Assembly (NCBI GenBank): GCA_019115385.1
Contig: DXDR01000050.1
Location: 1 to 64,000, forward strand
DNA from: Candidatus Mediterraneibacter avicola
GTDB lineage: Bacteria; Bacillota; Clostridia; Lachnospirales; Lachnospiraceae
Direction: 5' to 3'
Length of the DNA: 64,000 nucleotides
The translations under genes and the position numbers were made by a program. Below are positions 36,665 to 48,171 of the stretch, piece by piece. Numbering within the stretch: position 1 is the stretch's first letter; the number at the start of each line of letters is the position of its first letter. The notes under the pieces were generated by a model, which worked only from the letters and a program-made list of their open reading frames with translations, had not been told where the DNA came from and ran no database searches.

Positions 36665-37987
36665 CTAGGTTGTCATTTTATTTCGTATTGAATCAATCAG
36701 ATCCTGTCCGCTTGATTTTACAATATCGATCCTCACTTGTAAAGCTTCAGACACGTCTTTTACTGTATAATCGTCCAGGAAGACATCCTCATCTGCCTTC
36801 ATCATGCTGCACGGAAGCAGGAGACAGCTTCCCAGATTTTGTTCCTTCAGCTGAGAAATGATATCCTGTCCGGTGATCAGGCCCGAAACAGTAATCTTCT
36901 CGCCAAAAAAATCATTTCGGATCTGGTATACATGAATACAAAGTCCCGGATATTTTTCTTCCATCCGCTCTGCCATCCGGCGGATATACGGATAAGCAAG
37001 CTTTCCCGTGGCAATGGAGATTTCTCCTTGAACGGCTGCCGTTTCCAGCTTTGCGTATCCTTCTTCGAATTCATTGAGCAAAAGCCGGAGCATCCCCACT
37101 CCGTTCTCCAGCTGCAGATAACCGTCATACTGTTCTTCTCCGGGCACCTCTTCCTCTGCGAGCAGATACCACTCATCTCCTGCATGGATGAAGTGAAGAC
37201 CGTACTCCCGGTAAAACTTCTCCTGCCAGCGGCGGATCACTTCCAGCACTTTTTTGGCATCTTCCTTTGTAAACGGTTCCAGCGGGCAAAGTCCTTCCCG
37301 GTACTTTGTAAGGCCTACAGGCACCACAGACACACTTCTCAAAAGGGGAAGGTATGCGCCCAGATCCCGGATGCTCCTCTCCAGCTCCTCTCCGTCATTG
37401 ATCCCTTTGCACAGAACGATCTGGCCGTTCATCTCAATGCCTCCCTGATACAGGATATCCACCTTTTTTAATGCCTCTCCTGCAAACCGGTTGTGCAGCA
37501 TCCTGCAGCGCAGCTCCGGGTTCGTGGTATGAAAAGAGATATTGATGGGTTCCAGCCGGTAGCGGACGATCCGCTCAACATCCCGGTCGCTCATATTGGT
37601 CAGAGTGATATAGTTTCCCTGAAGAAAGGACAGCCTGGAATCGTCATCCTTAAAATACAGCGTCTCCCGCATTCCCGGTGGCATCTGATCGATAAAACAG
37701 AAAATACATTTGTTCCGGCAGGAACGGTACTCATCCATCAGTCCCTGCTCAAAGGTAATGCCCAGCTGTTCGTCCGGATCCTTTTCTATTTCAAGTTCCC
37801 ATTGTTCCCCGTCCGGTTTTTCGATCAGAAGAAGAAGTTCCTCCTCCTCCACATAAAACTGATAGTCAAAAATATCTTCTATTTCATGCCCGTCAATGGA
37901 CAAAAGCCGGTCGCCGGGCTCAATTCCCAGTTCGGCGGCAATGCCGCCTTCTTCTACGGCTTCTATTATATGCGTATGTCTCTTCAT
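36665..37987 (-). CDS. PDZ/radical SAM/DUF512 protein
   Basis: N-terminal PDZ-like GGIAAELGIEPGDRLLSIDGHEIEDIFDYQFY; YRSCRNKCIFCFIDQMPPGMRETLYFKDDDSRLSFLQGNYITLTN; start re-assigned to MKRHTH. Confidence 0.9.
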   Translation of the reverse strand: MKRHTHIIEAVEEGGIAAELGIEPGDRLLSIDGHEIEDIFDYQFYVEEEELLLLIEKPDGEQWELEIEKDPDEQLGITFEQGLMDEYRSCRNKCIFCFIDQMPPGMRETLYFKDDDSRLSFLQGNYITLTNMSDRDVERIVRYRLEPINISFHTTNPELRCRMLHNRFAGEALKKVDILYQGGIEMNGQIVLCKGINDGEELERSIRDLGAYLPLLRSVSVVPVGLTKYREGLCPLEPFTKEDAKKVLEVIRRWQEKFYREYGLHFIHAGDEWYLLAEEEVPGEEQYDGYLQLENGVGMLRLLLNEFEEGYAKLETAAVQGEISIATGKLAYPYIRRMAERMEEKYPGLCIHVYQIRNDFFGEKITVSGLITGQDIISQLKEQNLGSCLLLPCSMMKADEDVFLDDYTVKDVSEALQVRIDIVKSSGQDLIDSIRNKMTT

Positions 37988-38157
37988 ATATCCAAAGCGT
38001 CTCCTTCTGGTCTGCGTTCTGTTAAGGATGTTACTGTGTGAACAGTAATTTAAGTATAACATAATTCTCATTTCCCGCAAAGGTATGCTTGAATTTGAAT
38101 ATAAAAAATGATATAAAAAAGAGGAACCTTTAAATCTATGTTATATAGGAGAAAATC

Positions 38158-39339
38158 ATGTCAAATATCGAACTGCTGGAAAAAACCCTTCCCGTAGCCC
38201 CGCTGAAGATCGTAGCAATGGAAAGCTGCCGCGGGCTGGGCCAGAAGGTAAACGATTATATCGTTTCTTTCCGAGAAAACACGATCAACGAAGTCTCTGA
38301 ATCATCCCTATATGTCAACTACAAATCAAATAACTATCTTGTAGACTGCTGCTGTCCCCGCTTTGGAACAGGAGAAGCAAAAGGTATTCTCAGGGAGACG
38401 ATCCGTGGAACAGATCTTTTCATCATGACTGATGTATGTAATTACAGTCTCACATATACCGTAAGCGGACATTTAAACCATATGTCCCCCGATGACCATT
38501 ACCAGGATCTGAAGCGGATTATCTCCGCAGCCACCGGAAAAGCGAAACGCATCAACGTAATTATGCCGTTTCTATATGAGAGCCGCCAGCACAAGCGCAC
38601 AAGAAGGGAATCCCTTGACTGTGCCCTGGCTCTGGAAGAGTTAAACGCGATGGGCGTATCTAATATTATCACCTTTGACGCCCACGATCCCCGGGTTCAG
38701 AATGCCATCCCGCTGAGCGGATTTGACAGCTTCAATCCGCCCTATCAATTTATGAAGGCTCTCTTCCGGGCAGTACCGGATCTGAAGCCGGACAAGGGGC
38801 ACCTGATGATCATCAGCCCGGACGAAGGAGCCATGCACCGCGCCGTCTATTTTTCTAATGTACTGGGTGTGGATATGGGAATGTTTTATAAACGCCGGGA
38901 TTATTCCACGATCGTAAACGGAAAAAATCCCATTGTGGCCCATGAATTTCTTGGTGATGATGTAGCCGGAATGGATGTGATCATCGTAGACGATATGATC
39001 TCCTCCGGGGAAAGTATGCTGGACGTAGCTCTGCAGCTTAAAAACCGCAATGCGGCCCGGGTATTCGTATGCACGACCTTCGGACTTTTCACAAACGGGT
39101 TTGAAAAATTCGACGAATATTATGAGAAAGGTTATATCGACAAGGTCATTACCACCAACCTGACCTATCTTCCTCCTGAACTTTACGAAAAGCCATATTT
39201 CATTGAGGCAGATATGAGCAAGTTCCTGGCAATGATCATTGATTCCTTTAACCACGATATTACCATCGGAGCGGTAATGAATCCCACGGATAAGATCCAC
39301 ACTCTTCTCGACAGACACAAAAACAGGACTCTGGAATAG
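38158..39339 (+). CDS. ribose-phosphate pyrophosphokinase, divergent long form
   Basis: 393 aa; ISAATGKAKRINVIMPFLYESRQHKRTRRESLDCALALEELNAMG; PRPP loop VIIVDDMISSGESM. Confidence 0.88.
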   Translation: MSNIELLEKTLPVAPLKIVAMESCRGLGQKVNDYIVSFRENTINEVSESSLYVNYKSNNYLVDCCCPRFGTGEAKGILRETIRGTDLFIMTDVCNYSLTYTVSGHLNHMSPDDHYQDLKRIISAATGKAKRINVIMPFLYESRQHKRTRRESLDCALALEELNAMGVSNIITFDAHDPRVQNAIPLSGFDSFNPPYQFMKALFRAVPDLKPDKGHLMIISPDEGAMHRAVYFSNVLGVDMGMFYKRRDYSTIVNGKNPIVAHEFLGDDVAGMDVIIVDDMISSGESMLDVALQLKNRNAARVFVCTTFGLFTNGFEKFDEYYEKGYIDKVITTNLTYLPPELYEKPYFIEADMSKFLAMIIDSFNHDITIGAVMNPTDKIHTLLDRHKNRTLE

Positions 39340-39372
39340 TCTATTCCTGCCTGCTCTTAAAAAGCAAAACCT

Positions 39373-39399
39373 GAAAAAGGACAGTTTCCTGTCCTTTTT
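39373..39399. terminator. hairpin terminator between convergent prs-like gene and DUF1653 gene
   Basis: gaaaaaggacagtttcctgtccttttt. Confidence 0.8.
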
Positions 39400-39410
39400 C
39401 TGCGTTTTCC

Positions 39411-39905
39411 TTATCTCAGGCGTCCGCCTTCATATTTCATCTTTGTTCTCAGAAATCTGAGAAGAGCCGAATAACGCTCTTCCACAGTTTCCGCCCGTTC
39501 TGTAAATTCCAGACTCTCTGCCGCAGCAGTCAAAAATCTGCTGTCAATCTGGGTCTGATGCTTTTGAAGGAATTCCGCCCGGGACTCATTGTCATCCAGA
39601 TCAAGAAATTCCAGGATCAACTCTGTCGTATTTCCCCGGCGCAGCTTTTTCAAACTGTGCTCTTCCATCACATTCCTGCACAGTTCAAAACGATATTTCT
39701 GGTCAGTATAGGGATACTTTCCTGTATCCAGCGGACTCATAAAAGATTCCAGCAGGCTCACATATACCTTGTGGTCTCCCTGAACCGTCTCAAACACAAC
39801 AACATCCTCCCCTGTTTCCGTGCTGACAGCAATATGCAGAATTTTATATCGTTTCCCCTTGAAATGTTTGTAAATATCTCCCGGTTTCGGTATTCTTCTG
39901 GACAT
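39411..39905 (-). CDS. DUF1653-containing protein
   Basis: MSRRIPKPGDIYKHFKGKRYKILHIAVSTETGEDVVVFETVQGDHKVYVSLLESFMSPLD. Confidence 0.88.
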   Translation of the reverse strand: MSRRIPKPGDIYKHFKGKRYKILHIAVSTETGEDVVVFETVQGDHKVYVSLLESFMSPLDTGKYPYTDQKYRFELCRNVMEEHSLKKLRRGNTTELILEFLDLDDNESRAEFLQKHQTQIDSRFLTAAAESLEFTERAETVEERYSALLRFLRTKMKYEGGRLR

Positions 39906-39951
39906 AAGCAGCTCCTTTCTGACAACTTCTTCAAAAGGGGTCAGACCCCTT

Positions 39952-41166
<1,215 letters not shown>

Positions 41167-41228
41167 TTTATCATCCTTCTTTCTGTCCGTAGACTGAATA
41201 ATCTAAAACCGTTTTTCACCCGGAGGAT

Positions 41229-42161
41229 TTACGCTTCCTCTTTATAAAACAGAGCGTTAACAAACTCCTCTGAATCGAATTTCTGCAGATCGTCGATCGT
41301 TTCGCCCACACCAATATATTTTACAGGAATTCCAAGTTCCGCCTGAATGGCGACGGCAATTCCTCCTTTAGCGGTCCCGTCCATTTTCGTCAGGATCACG
41401 CCGGTAATTTCAGCCGCTTCGTTGAATTCTCTGGCCTGGGCAAGGGCATTCTGTCCTGTCGTCGCATCCAGTACGACAAGAGTTTCCCGATACGCTTCCG
41501 GATACTCCCTGTCGATCACACGGTTTATCTTTTTCAGTTCTTCCATCAGGTTCTTTTTATTGTGGAGCCGTCCCGCCGTGTCGCAGAGAAGCACGTCCGC
41601 CTTCCTTGCCCTGGCAGCCGCCACCGCATCATAGACGATAGAGGCAGGATCTGCCCCTTCCTGTCCCCCGATCATATCCACGCCTGCGCGGTTGGCCCAC
41701 TCTCTCAGCTGTTCTCCTGCCGCTGCGCGGAAGGTATCGGCTGCGGCGATCACAACTCTCTTCCCCTGCTGTTTTAATTTCCCCGCCAGTTTTCCGATCG
41801 TGGTAGTCTTGCCTACTCCGTTTACACCGATCACAAACACCACCGAGGTACGGTTTTCAAATTCATAGGCGGTCTCTCCCACGTCCATCTGTTCTTTAAT
41901 ACTGTCGATCAGCAGCTGCCTGCAGGCAAGAGGCTCGCGGATATGTTCTTCCTTCACCTTTCTTCTCAGATCGTCCAGGATCTCCATGGTGGCATGAACG
42001 CCAAGATCCCCCATAATGAGGATTTCCTCCAGTTCCTCGTAGAAGTCTTCGTCAATTTTGGAAAATCCGTGAAAGATGCTGTCCATACCGGAGACAATGT
42101 TGTCTCTTGTCTTCGTCAGACCGGAAACCAGCCGCCTGAAAAACCCTTTCTTTTCTTCCAT
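41229..42161 (-). CDS. ftsY: signal recognition particle receptor FtsY
   Basis: GVNGVGKTTTIGKLAGKLKQQGKRVVIAAADTFRAAAGEQL; DTAGRLHNKKNLMEEL. Confidence 0.97.
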   Translation of the reverse strand: MEEKKGFFRRLVSGLTKTRDNIVSGMDSIFHGFSKIDEDFYEELEEILIMGDLGVHATMEILDDLRRKVKEEHIREPLACRQLLIDSIKEQMDVGETAYEFENRTSVVFVIGVNGVGKTTTIGKLAGKLKQQGKRVVIAAADTFRAAAGEQLREWANRAGVDMIGGQEGADPASIVYDAVAAARARKADVLLCDTAGRLHNKKNLMEELKKINRVIDREYPEAYRETLVVLDATTGQNALAQAREFNEAAEITGVILTKMDGTAKGGIAVAIQAELGIPVKYIGVGETIDDLQKFDSEEFVNALFYKEEA

Positions 42162-42218
42162 TTAAGCCTCTCCTTCCCTATTATCTTCTCCTGTTTCTCC
42201 TTGCAAAATCATTTTCTT

Positions 42219-45200
42219 TTATTTATCCAGCTGATCTTCCAGCAGGTCCACAGACACCAGCGTTGATACGCCTTTTTCCTGCATAGTGATACCATAGAGC
42301 CGGTCTGCGGATGACATCGTTCCTCTTCTGTGGGTGATCACGATAAACTGGGTATTCTCCGTCAGCTTATGCAGGTATTTCGCAAAACGGATCACATTAT
42401 TGTCGTCCAGTGCCGCCTCGATCTCATCCAGAAGGCAGAATGGCGAGGGCTTCAGATTCTGGATCGCAAAGAGCAGAGAAATAGCTGTAAGCGCTTTTTC
42501 CCCACCTGAGAGCTGCATCATATTCTGCAGTTTCTTTCCCGGCGGCTGAGCGATGATCCGGATTCCCGCCTCAAGGATATCCTCGTCCTCCATCAGTTCA
42601 AGGGTTCCTTTTCCGCCGCCGAAGAGCTGCCGGAACACAGTGTTAAATTCTGCGGAGATCCGGGCAAATTGTTCGGAAAACTGCTTCCTCATGGCCGCAT
42701 CCAGTTCGTCGATGATCTGCATCAGGGAAACTTCAGCTTCCACCAGGTCGTCATGCTGTCCCTTCAGGAAACTGTACCGCTCGGATACGTTTTTATAATC
42801 CTCTATGGCATTGACATTCACAGTACCCAGTTTCCTGATTTCTCCTCTGAGCGCCTGGATCTGCTTCTTCATATAGGATAAATCCGTCAGATCAGGATTT
42901 CTCAGCTCCAGCGCACGGTTATATGTGAGTTCATATTCCTCCCACATATAGTTGATCTGCTTCTCCGAAGCTTCCTCGAAAGACTCTTTCTGACTGTTCA
43001 GACGGTAGCACTCCTTATCCAGGGAAGAAATATGCTTTGAAAGATCTTCTCTCTGACTGAGGAAATCCTTGTGCTTCTGATTCAGTTCTTCCCTCTTTTC
43101 CGTCTGCGTCCGTATCTCCGTTCTGATCTCGTCAAACAGATCAGAGGAATTATCTATAGTCTCTCTGAGTTCCTGTATCTTTTCTTCCTTCTCTCTGATC
43201 TCATCAGAGACAGTCCCTTTATTTGCGTCAAGCTGGGAAAGCTCCTGTTCAAACTTCTCTGTCTCCTCGTCGATCCGGGCTATATTTTCCTGAATAAACG
43301 AGTCCTGCTGCTCCAGGCTGGCCAAAGAGAGATGCACGTCTTCCGACTGTCTCATCTGCACAGCCTCCCGCTTTCTCTCCTCCTCAAGTGTTTTCTGGAG
43401 CGCCTCTATCCGCTCGTTCCACTCTTTCTCCAGATTCTGGGAAGTTTCAAGTTCCATCTGGATTGAATCCTCATTATCTGCGATCTCCCCGAGCTGCTCT
43501 TCCAGTTCTTCCAGTTCTTTGGAAATCGCATCCTGCCGCTGCTTTGCCTCAAGCTGGCGCAGCTGCGTCTGTTCCAGATTCATCCTGGCCGTATTTTCTA
43601 CAACCGAAGCCTTTGTGAGCATGTGCTGCACATTGTCTATCTCGCCGTAACATCCGGCCCGGCGGTTTTTCACATCGTTGACCTGACGTTCCATCTCGTC
43701 CATATCTGCGCGGAGCATGGAAACCGTCTTTTCAAATTCTTCAATTTCTCTCCTTCTGCTCAGAAGATTGCTGGAATTCTTAAATGCTCCGCCGGTCATA
43801 GATCCGCCCGGATTGATCAGTTCCCCTTCCAGCGTCACCAGCCGGAGAGTCTGCCTGTATTTTCTGGCAATGGCAATGCCGTGGTCAATGTGATCTACAA
43901 CAATGGTGCGCCCCAGCAGCTGACCCGCCAGATTTTCAAACCGTCTTTCAACATGGACCAGGGTGTTTGCCAGACCGATCACTCCCGGCTCCTGCAGCGC
44001 CTCCGGATTGCGTATCCCGCCGCTCCCCTGCATACTCGTAAGCGGAAGAAACGTAGCACGGCCGAATTTATTCTTCTTAAGAAAGGCGATCATCCTTTTT
44101 GCTGTTTCCTCATTGTCGGTAACAATATTCTGTATGCTTCCGCCGAGAGCAGTCTCCACAGCGATCTCATACTCTTTGTCCACTTTAATGATATCGGCCA
44201 CAACGCCGATCAGCCCTGTCTCCCGATCCTTATTTGCCATAACTCTGCGGATGCTGTTTCCGTATCCGTCATAGCGCTCGGTAATATTTTTCAGGGACTC
44301 CAGCCGGGAGGATTCTCTGTGGTACGCAGTCTGTCCGATCCGGAGTTTCTCCTGCTTTTCAGACAGTTCTTTCTGAAGCTTTTCGATCTGCTCCTCATTT
44401 TCCGCGATCCGGGCATTATATGATCTGATTTCTCCCCGGATCGACTCAAGCTGGTCCTCATACTGTTTCAGGCTCTCGCTCTGCTTCTTCGCTTCCATGG
44501 AAATTTCTTTTATATCCCTTTCCAGGACTTCCTTTCTGGAAGCGATCTGGGCTTTCGTCGTATCGTAATGCTGTATCTTTGCCTTCGTAGAGGCGCGGTT
44601 TTCCAGAAGTTCCATGATCTCCTGTTTTCCGCTCTCAATCTGAGCTGTGTGCTCTGCGATCCTTGTCTGAACTTCAATAAGCTGCGCTCTTGCATTCCCG
44701 TCCTCCTGGGAAGCCTGACGCAGTTTTTCTCTCAGGTTTTCCTGCTCCTGTTTCAGAGAAGACTTCTGCTCCTGCCTTGTCTGGATTTCCACCCGCACGG
44801 TGCTCACCCGGTTATCATAGTGCTCATCATTCATGCGCGCAGTGTTGATCTGCTCTTTCAAGACATTGATCTGGCCTTCCAGCTGCTGCTTTAATAAGGT
44901 TGTCTCGTTAAGCTGGTTTTTGGCCGTCTCGATCGCAAGATCTATTCCATCAATCTCTTCTTCGATGGCTTCATACTCTGCCTTCATCTTCTCATAGCGT
45001 CCGCCTGCCTCTTCCATTTCTGCGGAGGCAGTCTCATATTTTTCCTGAGCCTCCCGGATGCGTTCCTTCAGGCGTTCTTCCTCCAGAAGAAACATATTGA
45101 TGTCATAGGTCTTCAGTTCTTCTTTTTTCTTGAGATACTCTCTGGCGGTCTCAGACTGCTTCTCAAGCGGCCCCAGCTGTTTTTCCAGTTCTTTTAAAAT

Positions 45201-45779
45201 GTCGTCCACGCGGGTCAGATTCATCCGCTCTTCTTCCAGCTTTTTCAGAGATACTTGTTTTCTCCGCTTAAACTTTACGATTCCTGCCGCCTCGTCAAAA
45301 AGTTCTCTTCTCTCCTCCGGCTTTCCGCTTAAGATCTTTTCAATCTGCCCCTGCCCGATAATGGAGTACCCTTCTTTTCCAATCCCGGTATCATAGAACA
45401 TCTCATTGATATCCTTAAGCCTGCACACGGTTCCGTTGATCAGATATTCACTTTCTCCAGAACGGTACAGCTTTCGGGTGACTGTGACCTCGCCGTACTC
45501 CACGGGAAGCTTATGGTCCGAATTATCCAGAGTAATTGCAACGGAAGCGTAACTCAGCGGTTTTCGGTTCTCCGTTCCCGAAAAGATCACATCCTGCATA
45601 CTGCCGCCGCGCAGCTGCTTGACCCGCTGTTCTCCCAGGACCCATCTCACCGCGTCCGCCACGTTGCTCTTCCCGCTGCCGTTTGGCCCGACAATGCCTG
45701 TAATGCCGTTATGAAAGTCAAATTTTATCTTATTTGCAAAGGATTTGAATCCCTGCACTTCTATGCTCTTTAAATACAT
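42219..45779 (-). CDS. smc: chromosome segregation protein SMC
   Basis: MYLKSIEVQGFKSFANKIKFDFHNGITGIVGPNGSGKSNVADAVRWVLGEQ; C-terminal LSGGEKALTAISLLFAI...LDEIEAALDDNN. Confidence 0.98.
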   Translation of the reverse strand: MYLKSIEVQGFKSFANKIKFDFHNGITGIVGPNGSGKSNVADAVRWVLGEQRVKQLRGGSMQDVIFSGTENRKPLSYASVAITLDNSDHKLPVEYGEVTVTRKLYRSGESEYLINGTVCRLKDINEMFYDTGIGKEGYSIIGQGQIEKILSGKPEERRELFDEAAGIVKFKRRKQVSLKKLEEERMNLTRVDDILKELEKQLGPLEKQSETAREYLKKKEELKTYDINMFLLEEERLKERIREAQEKYETASAEMEEAGGRYEKMKAEYEAIEEEIDGIDLAIETAKNQLNETTLLKQQLEGQINVLKEQINTARMNDEHYDNRVSTVRVEIQTRQEQKSSLKQEQENLREKLRQASQEDGNARAQLIEVQTRIAEHTAQIESGKQEIMELLENRASTKAKIQHYDTTKAQIASRKEVLERDIKEISMEAKKQSESLKQYEDQLESIRGEIRSYNARIAENEEQIEKLQKELSEKQEKLRIGQTAYHRESSRLESLKNITERYDGYGNSIRRVMANKDRETGLIGVVADIIKVDKEYEIAVETALGGSIQNIVTDNEETAKRMIAFLKKNKFGRATFLPLTSMQGSGGIRNPEALQEPGVIGLANTLVHVERRFENLAGQLLGRTIVVDHIDHGIAIARKYRQTLRLVTLEGELINPGGSMTGGAFKNSSNLLSRRREIEEFEKTVSMLRADMDEMERQVNDVKNRRAGCYGEIDNVQHMLTKASVVENTARMNLEQTQLRQLEAKQRQDAISKELEELEEQLGEIADNEDSIQMELETSQNLEKEWNERIEALQKTLEEERKREAVQMRQSEDVHLSLASLEQQDSFIQENIARIDEETEKFEQELSQLDANKGTVSDEIREKEEKIQELRETIDNSSDLFDEIRTEIRTQTEKREELNQKHKDFLSQREDLSKHISSLDKECYRLNSQKESFEEASEKQINYMWEEYELTYNRALELRNPDLTDLSYMKKQIQALRGEIRKLGTVNVNAIEDYKNVSERYSFLKGQHDDLVEAEVSLMQIIDELDAAMRKQFSEQFARISAEFNTVFRQLFGGGKGTLELMEDEDILEAGIRIIAQPPGKKLQNMMQLSGGEKALTAISLLFAIQNLKPSPFCLLDEIEAALDDNNVIRFAKYLHKLTENTQFIVITHRRGTMSSADRLYGITMQEKGVSTLVSVDLLEDQLDK

Positions 45780-45788
45780 ACAACACCT

Positions 45789-46478
45789 TTACTTCTGCCT
45801 GCGCAACTCCAAGATCGCCTGATAGGCTGCCTGCTGCTCCGCAGCTTTTTTCGTGCGGCCCTTTCCGGAACCAAAGACCGCATCGCCAATCTTCACTTCC
45901 ACGCAGAAAGATTTATCGTGATCCGGCCCCTCTTCACCTGTAAGTCTGTAGGAAACCCTGCCATTTCCGCCAGCCTGCACGATTTCCTGCAGGATAGTTT
46001 TACTATCATAAAAGAGCTGCTTATCTTCCAGATCCGTAAGCACAAACCGATGGATAAACTCTTTTGCATTAGTAAAACCACCATCCAGATACACGGCTCC
46101 GATCAAGGCCTCCATCGCGTCGGATGTAACAGAGTCCCTCTGTCTTCCCCCGGTAGCTTCCTCACCCTTTCCCAGGTAAAGATACTCTCCCAGTCCGATA
46201 TCCGCGGCACACATGGCCAGAGAAGACTCACACACCATGCTCGCCCGCAGTCTGGTCAGCCTGCCTTCCGGCATTTTCGGCGATTTCCGGAAAAGGAATT
46301 CGCTGGATACGAGTTCCAGAACTGCATCCCCCAAAAACTCCAGCCGTTCGTTGCAGCGGTGTTTCGGGATGTGATTCTCATTGGTATAGGAGCTGTGCAT
46401 CATTGCCGTTTGAAGAAGCGCCGGATCTCTGAACGTATATCCGATCTTCTCCTCCAGTTCTTTCATTTTTTTATCCAT
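45789..46478 (-). CDS. rnc: ribonuclease III
   Basis: NERLEFLGDAVLELVSSEFLF; dsRBD C-terminus; start re-assigned to MDKKMKEL. Confidence 0.97.
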   Translation of the reverse strand: MDKKMKELEEKIGYTFRDPALLQTAMMHSSYTNENHIPKHRCNERLEFLGDAVLELVSSEFLFRKSPKMPEGRLTRLRASMVCESSLAMCAADIGLGEYLYLGKGEEATGGRQRDSVTSDAMEALIGAVYLDGGFTNAKEFIHRFVLTDLEDKQLFYDSKTILQEIVQAGGNGRVSYRLTGEEGPDHDKSFCVEVKIGDAVFGSGKGRTKKAAEQQAAYQAILELRRQK

Positions 46479-46499
46479 AATCCATACCTCTGTTATGAA

Positions 46500-46530
46500 A
46501 ACGAAAAAGCCCACAGGGGCTTTTTCGCTT
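46500..46530. terminator. hairpin between acpP and rnc
   Basis: cgaaaaagcccacaggggctttttcg. Confidence 0.6.
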
Positions 46531-46538
46531 CTTTTTAA

Positions 46539-46769
46539 TTATTCCACTGCCTTTTTTATCTGGTCAACCGCATCCTGCACGGTCACGATTTTTTCAGCTT
46601 CATCATTGTCGATCTCGATATCAAACTCTTCCTCGATTCCCATAATAATCTGGAAAATATCAAGAGAATCAGCGCCAAGATCATCCACAAATGTTGTCTC
46701 TGGTTTGATTTCTTCTTTCTGGACGTTGAGCACATCCGCGATAATGTCCTGCAGTTTTTCAAATTCCAT
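46539..46769 (-). CDS. acpP: acyl carrier protein
   Basis: FVDDLGADSLDIFQIIMGIEEEFDIEI phosphopantetheine site. Confidence 0.96.
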   Translation of the reverse strand: MEFEKLQDIIADVLNVQKEEIKPETTFVDDLGADSLDIFQIIMGIEEEFDIEIDNDEAEKIVTVQDAVDQIKKAVE

Positions 46770-46786
46770 AATTCAATCCTCCTACT

Positions 46787-47812
46787 TTACTCAAAATTTT
46801 CCTGCGTCTCCTGCTGTATCACTGTTTTTATCTTTTCATTGATCTTCTGTTCTCTGAATGTGACGCACTGGATAATAGAATTGCATATTTCCTTGGATGT
46901 GGAGCTTCCATGGGTCTTTACCACGAGCCCATTCAGTCCAAGAAGCGGTGCCCCGCCGTGTTCGCTCAGGTCAAAGTCCTTCAGCGTCTGCTTCAGCGCC
47001 GGCTTCACGAGCAGCGCACCGATCTTGCTTCTGAGAGAGGACATCATGCCGCCCTTGATCTTCTTGATCAAAGCTCCCCCCACTCCCTCGTAAAGCTTCA
47101 GGATCACATTGCCGACAAACGCCTCGCATACGATCACATCAGCTGCGCCGTACGGGATATCCCTTGCCTCCACGCTTCCGATAAAATTGATGTCATCACA
47201 TGCCTTCAGGAGCGGAAACGTCTCCTTTACAAGAGCATTTCCTTTTTCTTCTTCCGCCCCAATGTTTACGATTCCGACAGTCGGATTTTTAATCCCCATA
47301 ACGCTCTCCATATAGATAGAGCCCATCTTTGCAAACTGCACCAGATGGGACGGCCTTGCGTCCACATTGGCCCCGCAGTCGATCAGAAGAGACACTCCCT
47401 TCAGCGTGGGGAAAAGCGGTGCAAGAGGAGGTCTCTCCACGCCTTTTATTCTGCCGACAAGCACCTGTCCGCCGACAAGGACCGCGCCTGTGCTACCCGC
47501 TGATACAAAGGCGTCCGCCTCTCCCTTTTTCACCATCTTCATGGCGACTACAATAGAAGAATCTTTCTTGCCCCTGATTGCCTTTACAGGCGGTTCCGCC
47601 GTCTCGATCACCTCTGAAGCGTTCACGATCTCAATCTGCTCCGACGGATAAGTATAACCGGCCAGTTCCTTTTTCAGCACGTCCTCCCTGCCGGTCAGCA
47701 GTATTTTGATGTCGCTTCTTTTCTGAACCGCTTCTACCGCGCCTTTTACAATCTCACCGGGCGCATTGTCGCCCCCCATTGCATCGAGCGCTACCCTTGT
47801 AACATCAGACAT
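46787..47812 (-). CDS. plsX: phosphate acyltransferase PlsX
   Basis: MSDVTRVALDAMGGDNAPGEIVKGAVEA; start re-assigned. Confidence 0.97.
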   Translation of the reverse strand: MSDVTRVALDAMGGDNAPGEIVKGAVEAVQKRSDIKILLTGREDVLKKELAGYTYPSEQIEIVNASEVIETAEPPVKAIRGKKDSSIVVAMKMVKKGEADAFVSAGSTGAVLVGGQVLVGRIKGVERPPLAPLFPTLKGVSLLIDCGANVDARPSHLVQFAKMGSIYMESVMGIKNPTVGIVNIGAEEEKGNALVKETFPLLKACDDINFIGSVEARDIPYGAADVIVCEAFVGNVILKLYEGVGGALIKKIKGGMMSSLRSKIGALLVKPALKQTLKDFDLSEHGGAPLLGLNGLVVKTHGSSTSKEICNSIIQCVTFREQKINEKIKTVIQQETQENFE

Positions 47813-47945
47813 TTTCCTTCCTCCTAACACTACTGAAATTATTCTACTGGAAAACATTATAAAAATCAAGTATAACTATAGGGTTATATTGTATGCGAAT
47901 CACCGGAAGTGCCCAAAGGCACATTCCGGGCTTATCGCACAAAAA

Positions 47946-47974
47946 AGGCACAGAACGAAATGTTCTGCGCCCTA
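47946..47974 (-). terminator. terminator downstream of rpmF
   Basis: minus strand gggcgcagaacatttcgttctgtgccttttttg. Confidence 0.75.
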
Positions 47975-47988
47975 GCTTTCCAGCTGGA

Positions 47989-48168
47989 TCAGTCAACGGA
48001 AATGATTTCGCGCTTATTGTAGGATCCGCATGCCTTGCATACACGGTGAGGCATCATAAGCTCGCCGCACTTGCTGCATTTTACAAGGTTCGGAGCGCTC
48101 ATCTTCCAGTTGGCTCTTCTTTTATCTCTTCTTGCCTTTGAAGATTTATTCTTTGGACAGATTGACAT
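47989..48168 (-). CDS. rpmF: 50S ribosomal protein L32 (59 aa, below the ORF-track cutoff)
   Basis: Hand translation: MSICPKNKSSKARRDKRRANWKMSAPNLVKCSKCGELMMPHRVCKACGSYNKREIISVD*. Confidence 0.97.
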   Translation of the reverse strand: MSICPKNKSSKARRDKRRANWKMSAPNLVKCSKCGELMMPHRVCKACGSYNKREIISVD

Positions 48169-48171
48169 AGG

